Below are positions 45,830 through 54,120 of a stretch of 64,000 nt of DNA, piece after piece. The position numbers were made by a program, and so were the translations under genes. The notes below the pieces were generated by a model. It ran no database searches, had not been told where the DNA came from, and was given only the letters and a program-made list of their open reading frames with translations. Each line of letters begins with the position of its first letter. Position 1 is the stretch's first letter. This stretch comes from Aliiroseovarius sp. Z3 (GTDB lineage: Bacteria; Pseudomonadota; Alphaproteobacteria; Rhodobacterales; Rhodobacteraceae), in the NCBI RefSeq assembly GCF_029105185.1, contig NZ_JAFMZK010000007.1, positions 142,883 to 206,882 of the forward strand, in the 5' to 3' direction.

Positions 45830-47345
45830 TACGAACATCATCATCGGCCTTGAAGACAATCACACCGTCAAACCCGCCTACGCCAAGTTTTCTCAGCTGG
45901 CGGCAAAGCACAAAGTTGATGTTCTGGTTCACGAAGCTGCGCGCGATGATATCAATCGCGACAAAGATGTTGCGCGCCGCGCCATTTCACTGAGCAAGGT
46001 CGACAAGTTTCAGATCCTCGAAAAGGTTAAGGGCGTCAGCAAAGACGACCTCCAGCAAGCTTTCGGAAGAATCCGAAAACACAATGATGAGGTCGATGCC
46101 ACCCTGCTGCATGCGCTCTCCATTAATGCCTCAGACTTTCTTGTCACAGAGGATCAAGGGCTACACGAACGGGCGCAAAAACACGCACCAGACCTCGCAA
46201 ACCGCGTGTTGTTTATTGCCGATGCGGCTCAACTCCTCACAACAACCTACGAACCGCGCGCCGTACCCATCCGGCACGTGGCGGATGTTTCTGCACACAC
46301 GATACCTATTACAGACAGTTTTTTCGACAGTCTTCGTGAGGGGTATCCTGAGTTCAATGACTGGTGGAAGACGAAATGTGTAGCAGAACGGCGCCCATGC
46401 TGGGTGGTCTACGATAACGATGAGATTGCCGGTCTGATTGTCCGTAAGGACGAAACTGGAGCCAAAACCGACGCAACGCACAAGGCGGAAAAGATCTTGA
46501 AAATCTGTACTTTCAAGGTCAGTCCAGAAAAAAGGGGAATCAAACTGGGCGAGCTGCTGCTCAAGAAGGTACTGTGGTTCGCGCAAAAGAACGATTATGA
46601 TTTGGCTTATTTGACGGCCTACCCGGATCAAGATGCTCTAATCGCGCTGTTAGAGTTCTATGGGTTCGAGAAGACTGGAACCAAGGGTTCGGATGGCGAA
46701 CTTGTTCTCGAACGCTCGTTCTCCAATACACAATTGACCCGTATCAATGGCACCTCGGTTTACGAAACGGACCGAAAAAGCTATCCGCGTTTCGTTGCCG
46801 ATGCGGGCGTACGTGGTTTTGTCATTCCAATCAAAGAAGACTACCACGACGTTCTTTATCCAGACCTCCGCGATGCGCGTCAGCCGGACATGTTTCGCGA
46901 TACCAGTCATGCCTCCGGTCCAAAACGTCCAGGTAACACCATTCGAAAGGTTTACCTTTGCCGCGCGCCATCCAACCTTGGTGCGCCCGGATCAGTCCTT
47001 TTCTTTTACAAAGGCAAATCTATTGAAAACCCGTCGCAAGCACTGACGGCGGTTGGTATTCTTGATGATGTCTCACTCGCAACGTCAACCAAAGACCTTA
47101 TGAAGCTGACTGGTGGACGGTCTGTTTACAGCGAAAAAGAACTGGAGGACTATCAAGCTACAGTCGATGATCCTGTGAAGGTCATCAATTACCTGCTCGT
47201 CGATTATATTGATCCGCCGATCTCACTGGACGAGTTGCAAGATACAGAGATCTTTTCCGGACACCCGCCACAATCCATCGTTGAGTTAAGAGGCAAGCGA
47301 CTTCGCGAAGCCTTGAAGCGGTGCAACTTTGGGTTCCCGCTTTGA
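45804..47345 (+). CDS. PIN nuclease - GNAT acetyltransferase - PUA/ASCH-like fusion (predicted toxin)
   Basis: The 513-residue fusion has an N-terminal PIN domain (YLIDTNIIIG, LVHEAARDD, HNDEVDATLLHAL, FLVTEDQGL) with all four acidic active-site positions. A GNAT domain follows at ~170-310, with CTFKVSPEKRGIKLGELLLKKVL as the acetyl-CoA loop and ALLEFYGFEKTG. The C-terminal ~200 residues, starting near YPRFVADAGVRGF and with GSVLFFYKGKS, look PUA/ASCH-like. It should cleave RNA and possibly acetylate a target. It overlaps genes on both sides, so it is made together with the XRE-ASCH protein. Confidence 0.8.
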   Translation: MSTQSYLIDTNIIIGLEDNHTVKPAYAKFSQLAAKHKVDVLVHEAARDDINRDKDVARRAISLSKVDKFQILEKVKGVSKDDLQQAFGRIRKHNDEVDATLLHALSINASDFLVTEDQGLHERAQKHAPDLANRVLFIADAAQLLTTTYEPRAVPIRHVADVSAHTIPITDSFFDSLREGYPEFNDWWKTKCVAERRPCWVVYDNDEIAGLIVRKDETGAKTDATHKAEKILKICTFKVSPEKRGIKLGELLLKKVLWFAQKNDYDLAYLTAYPDQDALIALLEFYGFEKTGTKGSDGELVLERSFSNTQLTRINGTSVYETDRKSYPRFVADAGVRGFVIPIKEDYHDVLYPDLRDARQPDMFRDTSHASGPKRPGNTIRKVYLCRAPSNLGAPGSVLFFYKGKSIENPSQALTAVGILDDVSLATSTKDLMKLTGGRSVYSEKELEDYQATVDDPVKVINYLLVDYIDPPISLDELQDTEIFSGHPPQSIVELRGKRLREALKRCNFGFPL

Positions 47346-47911
47346 CGCCTAAAGTTGGGATTGTTGCCGGCATTTCCGGAGTTGGGAAGACGTGGCTACT
47401 CGAAAAAGTAGGCGCAGCCATTCCCATGCAGGTTCTCTCTGCAAGTAGTCTGATCCGAGACTCACTCTTCCAGACCGAGAAACAACAAAAGTCTCAGGAT
47501 CACCTTCGCGCTCGCAGCATTGACGACAACCAAGCTGCTCTGCTTGAAGCGTTCAAACGACACCTTGATCCTGATAGGAACCTTGTCATTCTTGATGCAC
47601 ATGTAGTCATTGATACACCTGATGGGTTGGCTCATGTCGGCTCAGACGTTTTCGACGAGATTGATCCTGATTTTATCGTATTTATCAAAGATGATCCGCG
47701 AAGGATCCACCTTAACCGTGAACGCGATGCGAAGCGGGAAAGACCAGAACGGAGCGTCAGTTCTCTAGCCCACCAGCAAGAGATTGCGATTGAGGCTGCG
47801 CAGAACATCGCACATAGCTTGAGCATACCTATTCATTTTGTAGACGGTGGCGATGACGAGGCGCTGGCCAAAGTGTTGCGCTTGGTGCAAGAGGCTGAAA
47901 CCGATGTCTGA
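47321..47911 (+). CDS. P-loop kinase-like ATPase (adenylate kinase-like)
   Basis: The 196-residue protein has a Walker A GIVAGISGVGKTWLLEKV and a later VILDAHVVIDTPDG with FIKDDPRRIHLNRERD, as in small nucleotide or metabolite kinases. Its start is GTG 47321 or TTG 47342. The TTG overlaps the previous stop as TTGA, which would couple translation. It is the third gene of the XRE-ASCH operon and could phosphorylate a nucleotide or tRNA-linked substrate; the target is unknown. Confidence 0.7.
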   Translation: MQLWVPALTPKVGIVAGISGVGKTWLLEKVGAAIPMQVLSASSLIRDSLFQTEKQQKSQDHLRARSIDDNQAALLEAFKRHLDPDRNLVILDAHVVIDTPDGLAHVGSDVFDEIDPDFIVFIKDDPRRIHLNRERDAKRERPERSVSSLAHQQEIAIEAAQNIAHSLSIPIHFVDGGDDEALAKVLRLVQEAETDV

Positions 47912-48914
47912 CAACAAATCCATTGCATTCTGGTGCGAACGCGCAGCCGCCAACGCAGAAGCCCAGACGGAATTTCACGTCAACCTTTGGCATTTTTCGG
48001 GCACGAAACGCCGCGACTTCATTGAGATTGGCGTGATGCCAAGCGACCCGTCGGCCTTGTCGGCGATCCGAATTTTTGTTCCCTTCAAGTTGCAACGTGA
48101 AAACATTGAAGACCTTGGGCCCGAGTTTGCGTCGACTGAGCTGGCCCAAGGTATTTTCAACGAGATTCTGTCGTCGACAAAAAAGCCGAATGGCAAATCG
48201 GTTGAGCTGAAGGCCGGTGCCAACACATACTGCCACGTCCATCTTTTCTCGCCTGAAAACGGTTCAATCGACCCCTCCGAACTCGAGCTCATAGAGAAGG
48301 ACGGGGGCACTATGATCTCGATTACCTCGATAGCATTGGAGTCGCTTGCAAGACAGTGCGATGGTAACCCAGAGTTTGGTTACTTCCGTCTTCGTCTCTT
48401 GCCGCCAAAGGACGTCGCACGTCCGTTTGTAACCGCGATCAAACCAAAAGACAGGGCCTGGACCAGCGGCTTTGAAGAGATAGAATACATCGACTGTCGC
48501 CTAAACGAGGCACGCACGCTTCCAACATCAGTCGAAGCGGCAGCAGATGCCGCACCACATGGTCTTGCCGATGTTTCTCGTATTGTATTCCTTGCTGTGG
48601 TTCCCGTAGCGTCGTCGATTACGTCATCCCATGCCGAGTGGCACAAGAGCCGTTTGCTCGAGACCCAAATATGGAGGGACTATGTCCCACACGGCTTAGA
48701 AGTCGGCATGGTCGTTTATCACTGGCGGAAAGAGTTCGAAGGCAATGGGCAAAATGCGTTACAAGGCTTTTCGGCATTCGTGAAACTACAGACGAGAAAG
48801 ACCAGCTCAATGATCATTGGCATCTACGTTTTGGTCGCGCTTTTACTGGGCATCGTCGGAAGCTTAACGGCAAGCGTCGTTCAATGGTGGTTCAGTAGTG
48901 CTGGTGGTCCCTAA
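47904..48914 (+). CDS. membrane-anchored protein of unknown function, operon end
   Basis: The 336-residue protein is soluble over most of its length and has one C-terminal membrane segment (MIIGIYVLVALLLGIVGSL, residues ~305-323) with a short tail. No domain is recognised. ATG 47904 overlaps the stop of the kinase-like gene. A tail-anchored protein at the end of a four-gene operon with an RNase toxin is a typical position for a membrane effector, but this is only context. Confidence 0.65.
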   Translation: MSDNKSIAFWCERAAANAEAQTEFHVNLWHFSGTKRRDFIEIGVMPSDPSALSAIRIFVPFKLQRENIEDLGPEFASTELAQGIFNEILSSTKKPNGKSVELKAGANTYCHVHLFSPENGSIDPSELELIEKDGGTMISITSIALESLARQCDGNPEFGYFRLRLLPPKDVARPFVTAIKPKDRAWTSGFEEIEYIDCRLNEARTLPTSVEAAADAAPHGLADVSRIVFLAVVPVASSITSSHAEWHKSRLLETQIWRDYVPHGLEVGMVVYHWRKEFEGNGQNALQGFSAFVKLQTRKTSSMIIGIYVLVALLLGIVGSLTASVVQWWFSSAGGP

Positions 48915-48995
48915 GCGATCAACTATTGAAAGTCCGCTCTTGAGAAACACCAATCAATTCTTCTCAACTGCAGAGAACGACAGCTTTCCGCCCCT

Positions 48996-49670
48996 TTACA
49001 TATTTGAAACAATGGTCCGCCTAACCGTCGCCCATGAAATCCCCATATGCGTCGCAATTCTGTTGATCGACCATTTTTCCGCACTTAGTTTGAGTACTAG
49101 GCTTTGATCATATTTTGGGTTAGAGTTTCGAGGTTTGATCTGGCGTCCTGTTGACTTGATCCATCTGGAGATCGTTTGGGGTAGAGGGCCGTGTTTAGAG
49201 CTCAGATCTCGTAGCGAACTGCCATTTTGCCATTCCTGCGAAATCTCTTCGACAACATCCTTTCCTGCAGATTTCAGCAAGGAAAGGGCCGTTTGCCGGG
49301 TAACCTCCAACCGACTTGCAAACAAATCAATGGAGACCACTTTCTGATAGAGTTCCAGCAATTCGGCGGGCTCCATCGATGGAGAGGGTCTTGATGGTTC
49401 GCCATAAATCAAGGCGCGAAGTCGAGCTGTACTGTGTTGCTCAAACTTTCGCGTCTCGCGGTTTTTCGTCACGTCCTTCGGCTGTGAATTGCTTTCAACC
49501 GGGGCAAGTGTACGTCCTTTCTGACGATGGGCCAGCTTTCGCGGAGAAGTTACATCGAACGTTTCCTTAAGCCGGAGTGGAGCAAGTTTGTCATAGGCGG
49601 CTTGAGCACGCCTCAAGTTGTCTTCTGCCTCAGACAAGAGGCGTTGTTCTGCTTCAGTAAGATGACACAT
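48996..49670 (-). CDS. multi-HTH DNA-binding protein
   Basis: The 224-residue protein has an N-terminal coiled segment (EQRLLSEAEDNLRRAQAAYDKL) and three helix-turn-helix-like stretches in the C-terminal half: LFASRLEVTRQTALSLLKSAG, LRDLSSKHGPLPQTISRWIKS and INRIATHMGISWATVRRTIV. It is probably a transcriptional regulator or a transposon-associated resolvase-like accessory protein without a nuclease domain. It is divergent from the Ner-like gene, and the palindrome at 49765-49786 lies between them. Confidence 0.65.
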   Translation of the reverse strand: MCHLTEAEQRLLSEAEDNLRRAQAAYDKLAPLRLKETFDVTSPRKLAHRQKGRTLAPVESNSQPKDVTKNRETRKFEQHSTARLRALIYGEPSRPSPSMEPAELLELYQKVVSIDLFASRLEVTRQTALSLLKSAGKDVVEEISQEWQNGSSLRDLSSKHGPLPQTISRWIKSTGRQIKPRNSNPKYDQSLVLKLSAEKWSINRIATHMGISWATVRRTIVSNM

Positions 49671-49764
49671 GAGCTGGCTCTATCTCTGGTGTGATCCTTC
49701 GATTCCCGGCTGTCGCGATATGCAGGGGTGGGAAAACTCCGTTAACTCTCAGTTTGATGCACTA

Positions 49765-49786
49765 TTACTCAAGCAAAGTTGAGTAA
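49765..49786. promoter_or_regulatory. palindrome TTACTCAA-N6-TTGAGTAA (predicted operator)
   Basis: Perfect 8-base arms with a 6-base spacer stand between the divergent multi-HTH gene and the Ner-like gene, about 80-100 bases from each start. It is the natural operator for one or both regulators controlling the transposase operon. Confidence 0.65.
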
Positions 49787-49868
49787 ATCACCCGCACAAA
49801 CAAGAATTTCTTGACCCTTCCACAACGGGAGAACAGATTTCCCAAAATCAAAACTGTTTGATGGGGCA

Positions 49869-50096
49869 ATGCACGCGGATCTCGAAAAGCATGAACTGCT
49901 AAAGTTCCGATTGCGACAGAGGCAGCTTTCGTTTGCACAGATCGCACGTGCTCTTGGCATAACGCCGGGAAGTGTCACCGCTGTCAGCCAAGGGCACCGG
50001 CGGTCCCAACGAGTGGAAAGAGCTCTGGCGGAAGCTTTGGGAACGACACCCGAAGCGCTCTTTCCGGAACGCAGTTACGGGAGGAAAAAACAGTGA
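49869..50096 (+). CDS. small Ner/XRE-like HTH regulator
   Basis: The 75-residue protein is almost entirely one HTH domain (QLSFAQIARALGITPGSVTAVSQGHRRS), like the Ner proteins of Mu-type phages. It stands directly before the tnsA-tnsB-tnsC-tniQ genes and probably controls them. A GGTGCAAA-N12-TTTGCACC repeat follows its end. Confidence 0.75.
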   Translation: MHADLEKHELLKFRLRQRQLSFAQIARALGITPGSVTAVSQGHRRSQRVERALAEALGTTPEALFPERSYGRKKQ

Positions 50097-50149
50097 TCCC
50101 ATAAAAGACAAAGACCTCGAAGGAAGCTGAAAACTTCCGACAAGGCCTT

Positions 50150-50177
50150 GGTGCAAAAGATTGGAGCCCTTTGCACC
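50150..50177. repeat. inverted repeat GGTGCAAA-N12-TTTGCACC between regulator and tnsA
   Basis: The two perfect 8-base arms lie in the 205-base gap between the Ner-like gene and tnsA. It may be an operator or an attenuator for the tns operon. No T-run follows. Confidence 0.45.
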
Positions 50178-50301
50178 CCCTTCATGACCCAAATTCCGAG
50201 ACTCGTCAACCGCGCAGAGCGTTTCTGCGGACGGGTCTCGTTTGTCTCAACATCAAGGAGTGTCATCGGCGCCGGGTTCCCTGGCGGCTGATGCAAACAT
50301 C

Positions 50302-50997
50302 ATGACCAACTACTTTGACGACGATTTCTATCGTCCGCCGCGGCCGACCACGGCTGGGCTGATGTTCCCTGCGCGGTCCAAGTTGACCGTTCGTGGGTTC
50401 ACCTTTGCCAAGCTGCCGGCAGAAGAGCACTGGCGGCAGATTATCAGTGCCAGTCAGGGCGAACGCGAGACCTGCCTGCTGTGCCTTGCAATGCCGGATA
50501 TCTGGAATCTGCATGATCAGCCGGAAACGGTCTCTTTTGTCGATCACGATGGAAAGCTGCGCTCCCATCGTTTCGACTATCTGGCGGAGTTCAGAAACGG
50601 CAGCCGCGTGGCCATCGCCGTGAAGCCGATGGAGCGCGCGGAGAAGCTCAATTTCCGGGCAACGCTTCGGGCAATCGAACGGGACTTGCCCCAGGGCTTT
50701 GCGGACAAGGTTGTTCTGGTCACAGAGCGACAACGCCACCGGGTAGAGGTCCAGAATGCCGAGCTTCTGAACTTCTTTCGCCGCTCGCCGGATGATGAGG
50801 CGGATCAGGTTGTTCTCGATCTGGGACGCAGGCTTGCCGGTGAGATGCCAATCCACCAGCTGATCGAGAAATCGGGTCTTGGCGCGCGCGCTTTCAGGGC
50901 GGTGTTCCGCGCGATCTATGCGGGCGTTTTCAACGCGGAAAAGCAGGAGCGGATCACACCAAACACAATCATTTCACCTCGAAAGGGAACCCCATGA
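50302..50997 (+). CDS. tnsA: TnsA-like endonuclease
   Basis: The 231-residue protein has a restriction-fold core, ERETCLLCLAMPDIWNLHDQPETVSF then SHRFDYLAEFRNGSRVAIAVKP, giving the Glu, Asp and Lys expected of TnsA nucleases that cut the 5' ends of the transposon. A heteromeric TnsA-TnsB pair gives cut-and-paste transposition. ATG 50302 is used; TTG 50242 would add 20 residues. Its stop overlaps the tnsB start as ATGA. Confidence 0.8.
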   Translation: MTNYFDDDFYRPPRPTTAGLMFPARSKLTVRGFTFAKLPAEEHWRQIISASQGERETCLLCLAMPDIWNLHDQPETVSFVDHDGKLRSHRFDYLAEFRNGSRVAIAVKPMERAEKLNFRATLRAIERDLPQGFADKVVLVTERQRHRVEVQNAELLNFFRRSPDDEADQVVLDLGRRLAGEMPIHQLIEKSGLGARAFRAVFRAIYAGVFNAEKQERITPNTIISPRKGTP

Positions 50998-53162
50998 ACA
51001 AGATGAACATCCGACTTGGTATCACGCCTTGCGACGCGGTGATCGCGGGCGGCGATATCCACACCGTCGAAAAAGTGAATGACCTATGCGTGCAGATCCG
51101 AGCGCTGCACGGTCATGCGGAACCGCTCTCGCTTACGCATCAGGAGTTGTCCGAGCTTGTCGCGGGGGGCGGCTATGCAATCGAATACGGTTACTTCGAA
51201 AGCCGTCAGGTGGCGCGGCGCGCGCGTGCCGGGCGATCGCTGCTGTCGCGGCTGTCGACCAAGTCGCAACTGGAAGCCTTCTGGAAAGAATGCTGGTGCG
51301 AAGCGATGCTTGAGGCGGAACAGGAGGGGAAATTCAACCGTTCCGCCGAACGATGGCCAGCATTCTTGCCCGAGCTGGAAGGACGGGTGACCGAAAAGCT
51401 CAAACTGGGCTTGAAACGAGCCAATCCGGGAGCCGCGTTTGATAGCGTTTCCTTGCGACGATCACCGTGCCGCACATCGGCAATGGCGTGGTTGCGCGAT
51501 TGGGAAGGCGTCAAGGATCCGATGGTCTTCGTCAAGAAATCGATTTTCAACGGGTCGAACGCAAAGCGCGTGAGTGCCGAGGTTGAAGCGATTATCCAGC
51601 GCAACCTTCAAGACTACCTGCACCCGAACCAAATTCTTCCCAGCCATGTTCTGGATGCCGTCAATGGAGAGGTCCGGGAGAAAAACCGGGCACGTGCGCT
51701 GTCAGGCGATCCACCGCTTGCGGAGGTCTCGAAGAGCACGATCGAGCGCCGGATCAATGAGTTGGACAGATTTGAAGTTCTCGCCGCGCGCAAGGGCGTT
51801 GCCTTTGCGAAAAACAAGCTTGGCGCACATGGAGGTGGCCTGAAGGTTGAGGCGCCGCTGCACCGAGTGGAAATGGATGAATGGGAGATCGACCTGATGG
51901 CGATCCTCAAGTCGGCCAACATCGACATCACGTCAGGCAGCCTGCGCGAGATCGAGACAGGTCGGTATTGGGTCTGCGTGGCCTTTGACACGGCAAGCCG
52001 CAGTATCCTGGGGCTGAAACTGTCGCGCAAGCCATCATCGGGTGAGGCCAAGGCCGTGCTGTGGATGGCCATGCGGGACAAGACTGACCTTGCCCGTCGG
52101 CTTGGGTGCGAGGCGGATTGGCGGCAACACGGCCATATCTATCACGTGACCGTCGACAATGGCCCGGCTTTTGTGAACGCTGAGTTCAAGGCAGCACTGT
52201 CGGACCTGAGTATTGACTACTCGGTTCTTCCAGCAGGTGTTCCAAAGCTGCGGGGGCGCGTTGAGCGGGTCTTCCGTTCGGTGGCAACACAGCTCATGCC
52301 TTTTCTGACAGGACGGACACATTCAAATCCTCAGGAGCGGGGCGACTATCCATCGCAGGACTATGCCGTTCACACGGCGGAAAGCATTGTTGAGCTTTTG
52401 GTACGGTTTTCCGTTGATCGGTATCACAACCGCGAACACCGAGCGCTTGATTGGGCGACACCGAACATTGTTTGGGAGCGCCTCAACGGGAAGTTCGGTT
52501 GGTCGCCTGCCCTCAGCAACCACAAGCTGCGCCACATCCTCGGCGTCGCGCTAAGCCGTGAAACAGGCCGGCACGGTGTTTTGGTGGGAGGCGTGAACTA
52601 TCATTCGGAACGGCTTGCCAAACATTTCCTGAAGTTTGGGCCTCAAACGGTCGATGTGCGGATTGATCCGGAAGACATGGGGCACATCTCGGTCTGGTTC
52701 GACGGGGGTGAAGACGCGGGATGGGCGAGTTTGAAAGCCCAAATTCCCAATCTGGAAGGCCTGTCCTTCGCCGCTTGGGAACAGGTGATCTTTGATCTGC
52801 GCCAGACCAACCGCAATGCTGCTGGCTTGACCCAAGGCATTGTTGATCGCGCGATCAAACGCATCAAGGAGATCGACGCCGAGCAACGTGCCATGCGGCA
52901 ACTGGGGCCTGTTGCCCTGACCACCGATCAAATCAAACGCGCCGAGCGGGAAACCTTCTGGGGGCTGTCTTTGGGGCTCGATCCCGAACGTCAGGTGACG
53001 ACAGAGGATGAGAGCGAAGGCACTTTGGGCGGCTTGCTTTCCGATGAAATCAAACACGACCCGGCGTCCCAGCCAGAAGACCAGCCGCTTCAGCGCGACG
53101 AGGAGGCGCCCGAAGAATTCTGGAAATTCAGCGACGAGGAGGAGGACGATGACGATGCGTGA
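50994..53162 (+). CDS. tnsB: TnsB/TniA transposase with DDE integrase core
   Basis: The 722-residue transposase has an N-terminal HTH-rich DNA-binding part. Its rve core contains the three acidic residues: Asp in VEMDEWEIDLM near 51.9 kb, Asp in VTVDNGPAF near 52.16 kb and Glu in RGRVERVFRSV near 52.27 kb. A Mu-type C-terminal domain follows and an acidic tail that likely contacts TnsC. It should bind the 22-base repeats at 35.9 and 63.7-63.8 kb and join the ends to the target. Confidence 0.93.
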   Translation: MNKMNIRLGITPCDAVIAGGDIHTVEKVNDLCVQIRALHGHAEPLSLTHQELSELVAGGGYAIEYGYFESRQVARRARAGRSLLSRLSTKSQLEAFWKECWCEAMLEAEQEGKFNRSAERWPAFLPELEGRVTEKLKLGLKRANPGAAFDSVSLRRSPCRTSAMAWLRDWEGVKDPMVFVKKSIFNGSNAKRVSAEVEAIIQRNLQDYLHPNQILPSHVLDAVNGEVREKNRARALSGDPPLAEVSKSTIERRINELDRFEVLAARKGVAFAKNKLGAHGGGLKVEAPLHRVEMDEWEIDLMAILKSANIDITSGSLREIETGRYWVCVAFDTASRSILGLKLSRKPSSGEAKAVLWMAMRDKTDLARRLGCEADWRQHGHIYHVTVDNGPAFVNAEFKAALSDLSIDYSVLPAGVPKLRGRVERVFRSVATQLMPFLTGRTHSNPQERGDYPSQDYAVHTAESIVELLVRFSVDRYHNREHRALDWATPNIVWERLNGKFGWSPALSNHKLRHILGVALSRETGRHGVLVGGVNYHSERLAKHFLKFGPQTVDVRIDPEDMGHISVWFDGGEDAGWASLKAQIPNLEGLSFAAWEQVIFDLRQTNRNAAGLTQGIVDRAIKRIKEIDAEQRAMRQLGPVALTTDQIKRAERETFWGLSLGLDPERQVTTEDESEGTLGGLLSDEIKHDPASQPEDQPLQRDEEAPEEFWKFSDEEEDDDDA

Positions 53163-54120
53163 CCCCAAGATCCGGCAGATCATCCAGAATATCCGCGCCG
53201 CTTATGCGCCAACACCGGCCTACAAAAAGCTCGAAGGGCATTTTCAGTCCCTGCTTGAACAACGGCGCGCCGATATGGCGGACGGTGTCAGAAGCAACGT
53301 GCGCGGCATCGTTCTGGTCGGGCAATCTGGCAGCGGGAAAACCACGGCCATCCGTGAGTTGGTTCGGCAAAACGCCCATATGCTCGCGACCGATGCGGAC
53401 AAGGAACACTGCGAGTTCATAAGCCTACAGGTGCCAAGCCCCGCGACGATGAAATTCGTGGGCTCAGCAACGCTGCGCGCGCTTGGCTATCCCTTGTCCG
53501 GCGACAAGCAGGGCTCGGTGATCTGGGACCAGGTGAAGGTTCAGCTCAAGCTGCGGCGCACGCTCTTTTTGCATCTTGATGAGGCACAGGACCTTGCGCG
53601 CTATCAGACCGACAAGGAGCGACAATCCGTGGTCAACACGCTGAAATCCCTGATGGAGAACTCGCATTGGCCGACCGGGGTGATCCTGACCGGTATGCCG
53701 GACCTGAAGCGGATCGTGAACCAGGACCCCCAGCTGGCGCGCAGGCTTTTCCCGGTCGAGATTGACCGTTTGCACGCCGTCAAACACGTCGCGCCGGTCC
53801 TCGATCTCATCAAAAACTATGCGCGACGGGGCCAAATCGAGGTCGCCGACGGTTTGCTGACCGAGCAATTCGCGCAGCGCCTGATGCATGCTGCGGATTA
53901 CGAGTTCGGCCTAATGGTCGAGATTACTGTTCAGGCAGTGGCCAAGGCATTGATGCAGGGCGGTGTGGGGGCAACGCTCGCACACAGGTGTTTTGCCGAT
54001 GTGTACCATGATCGAAGCGCTGCGGTGGATGCGTTGAACCCGTTCCTTGCGGAGGATTTCGTTCGGATCAATCCGCGAAGCATCTTTGATCGCCGCTATG
54101 ATGACGAGGACCCGCAATGA
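53149..54120 (+). CDS. tnsC: TnsC/TniB AAA+ ATPase regulator
   Basis: The 323-residue AAA+ protein has Walker A VLVGQSGSGKTTAIREL and Walker B TLFLHLDEAQDLARY, with the sensor region GVILTGMPDLKRI. It couples the target-selecting TniQ to the transposase. ATG 53149 follows a GAGGAGGAGG ribosome binding site and overlaps tnsB by 14 bases. Confidence 0.93.
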   Translation: MTMRDPKIRQIIQNIRAAYAPTPAYKKLEGHFQSLLEQRRADMADGVRSNVRGIVLVGQSGSGKTTAIRELVRQNAHMLATDADKEHCEFISLQVPSPATMKFVGSATLRALGYPLSGDKQGSVIWDQVKVQLKLRRTLFLHLDEAQDLARYQTDKERQSVVNTLKSLMENSHWPTGVILTGMPDLKRIVNQDPQLARRLFPVEIDRLHAVKHVAPVLDLIKNYARRGQIEVADGLLTEQFAQRLMHAADYEFGLMVEITVQAVAKALMQGGVGATLAHRCFADVYHDRSAAVDALNPFLAEDFVRINPRSIFDRRYDDEDPQ

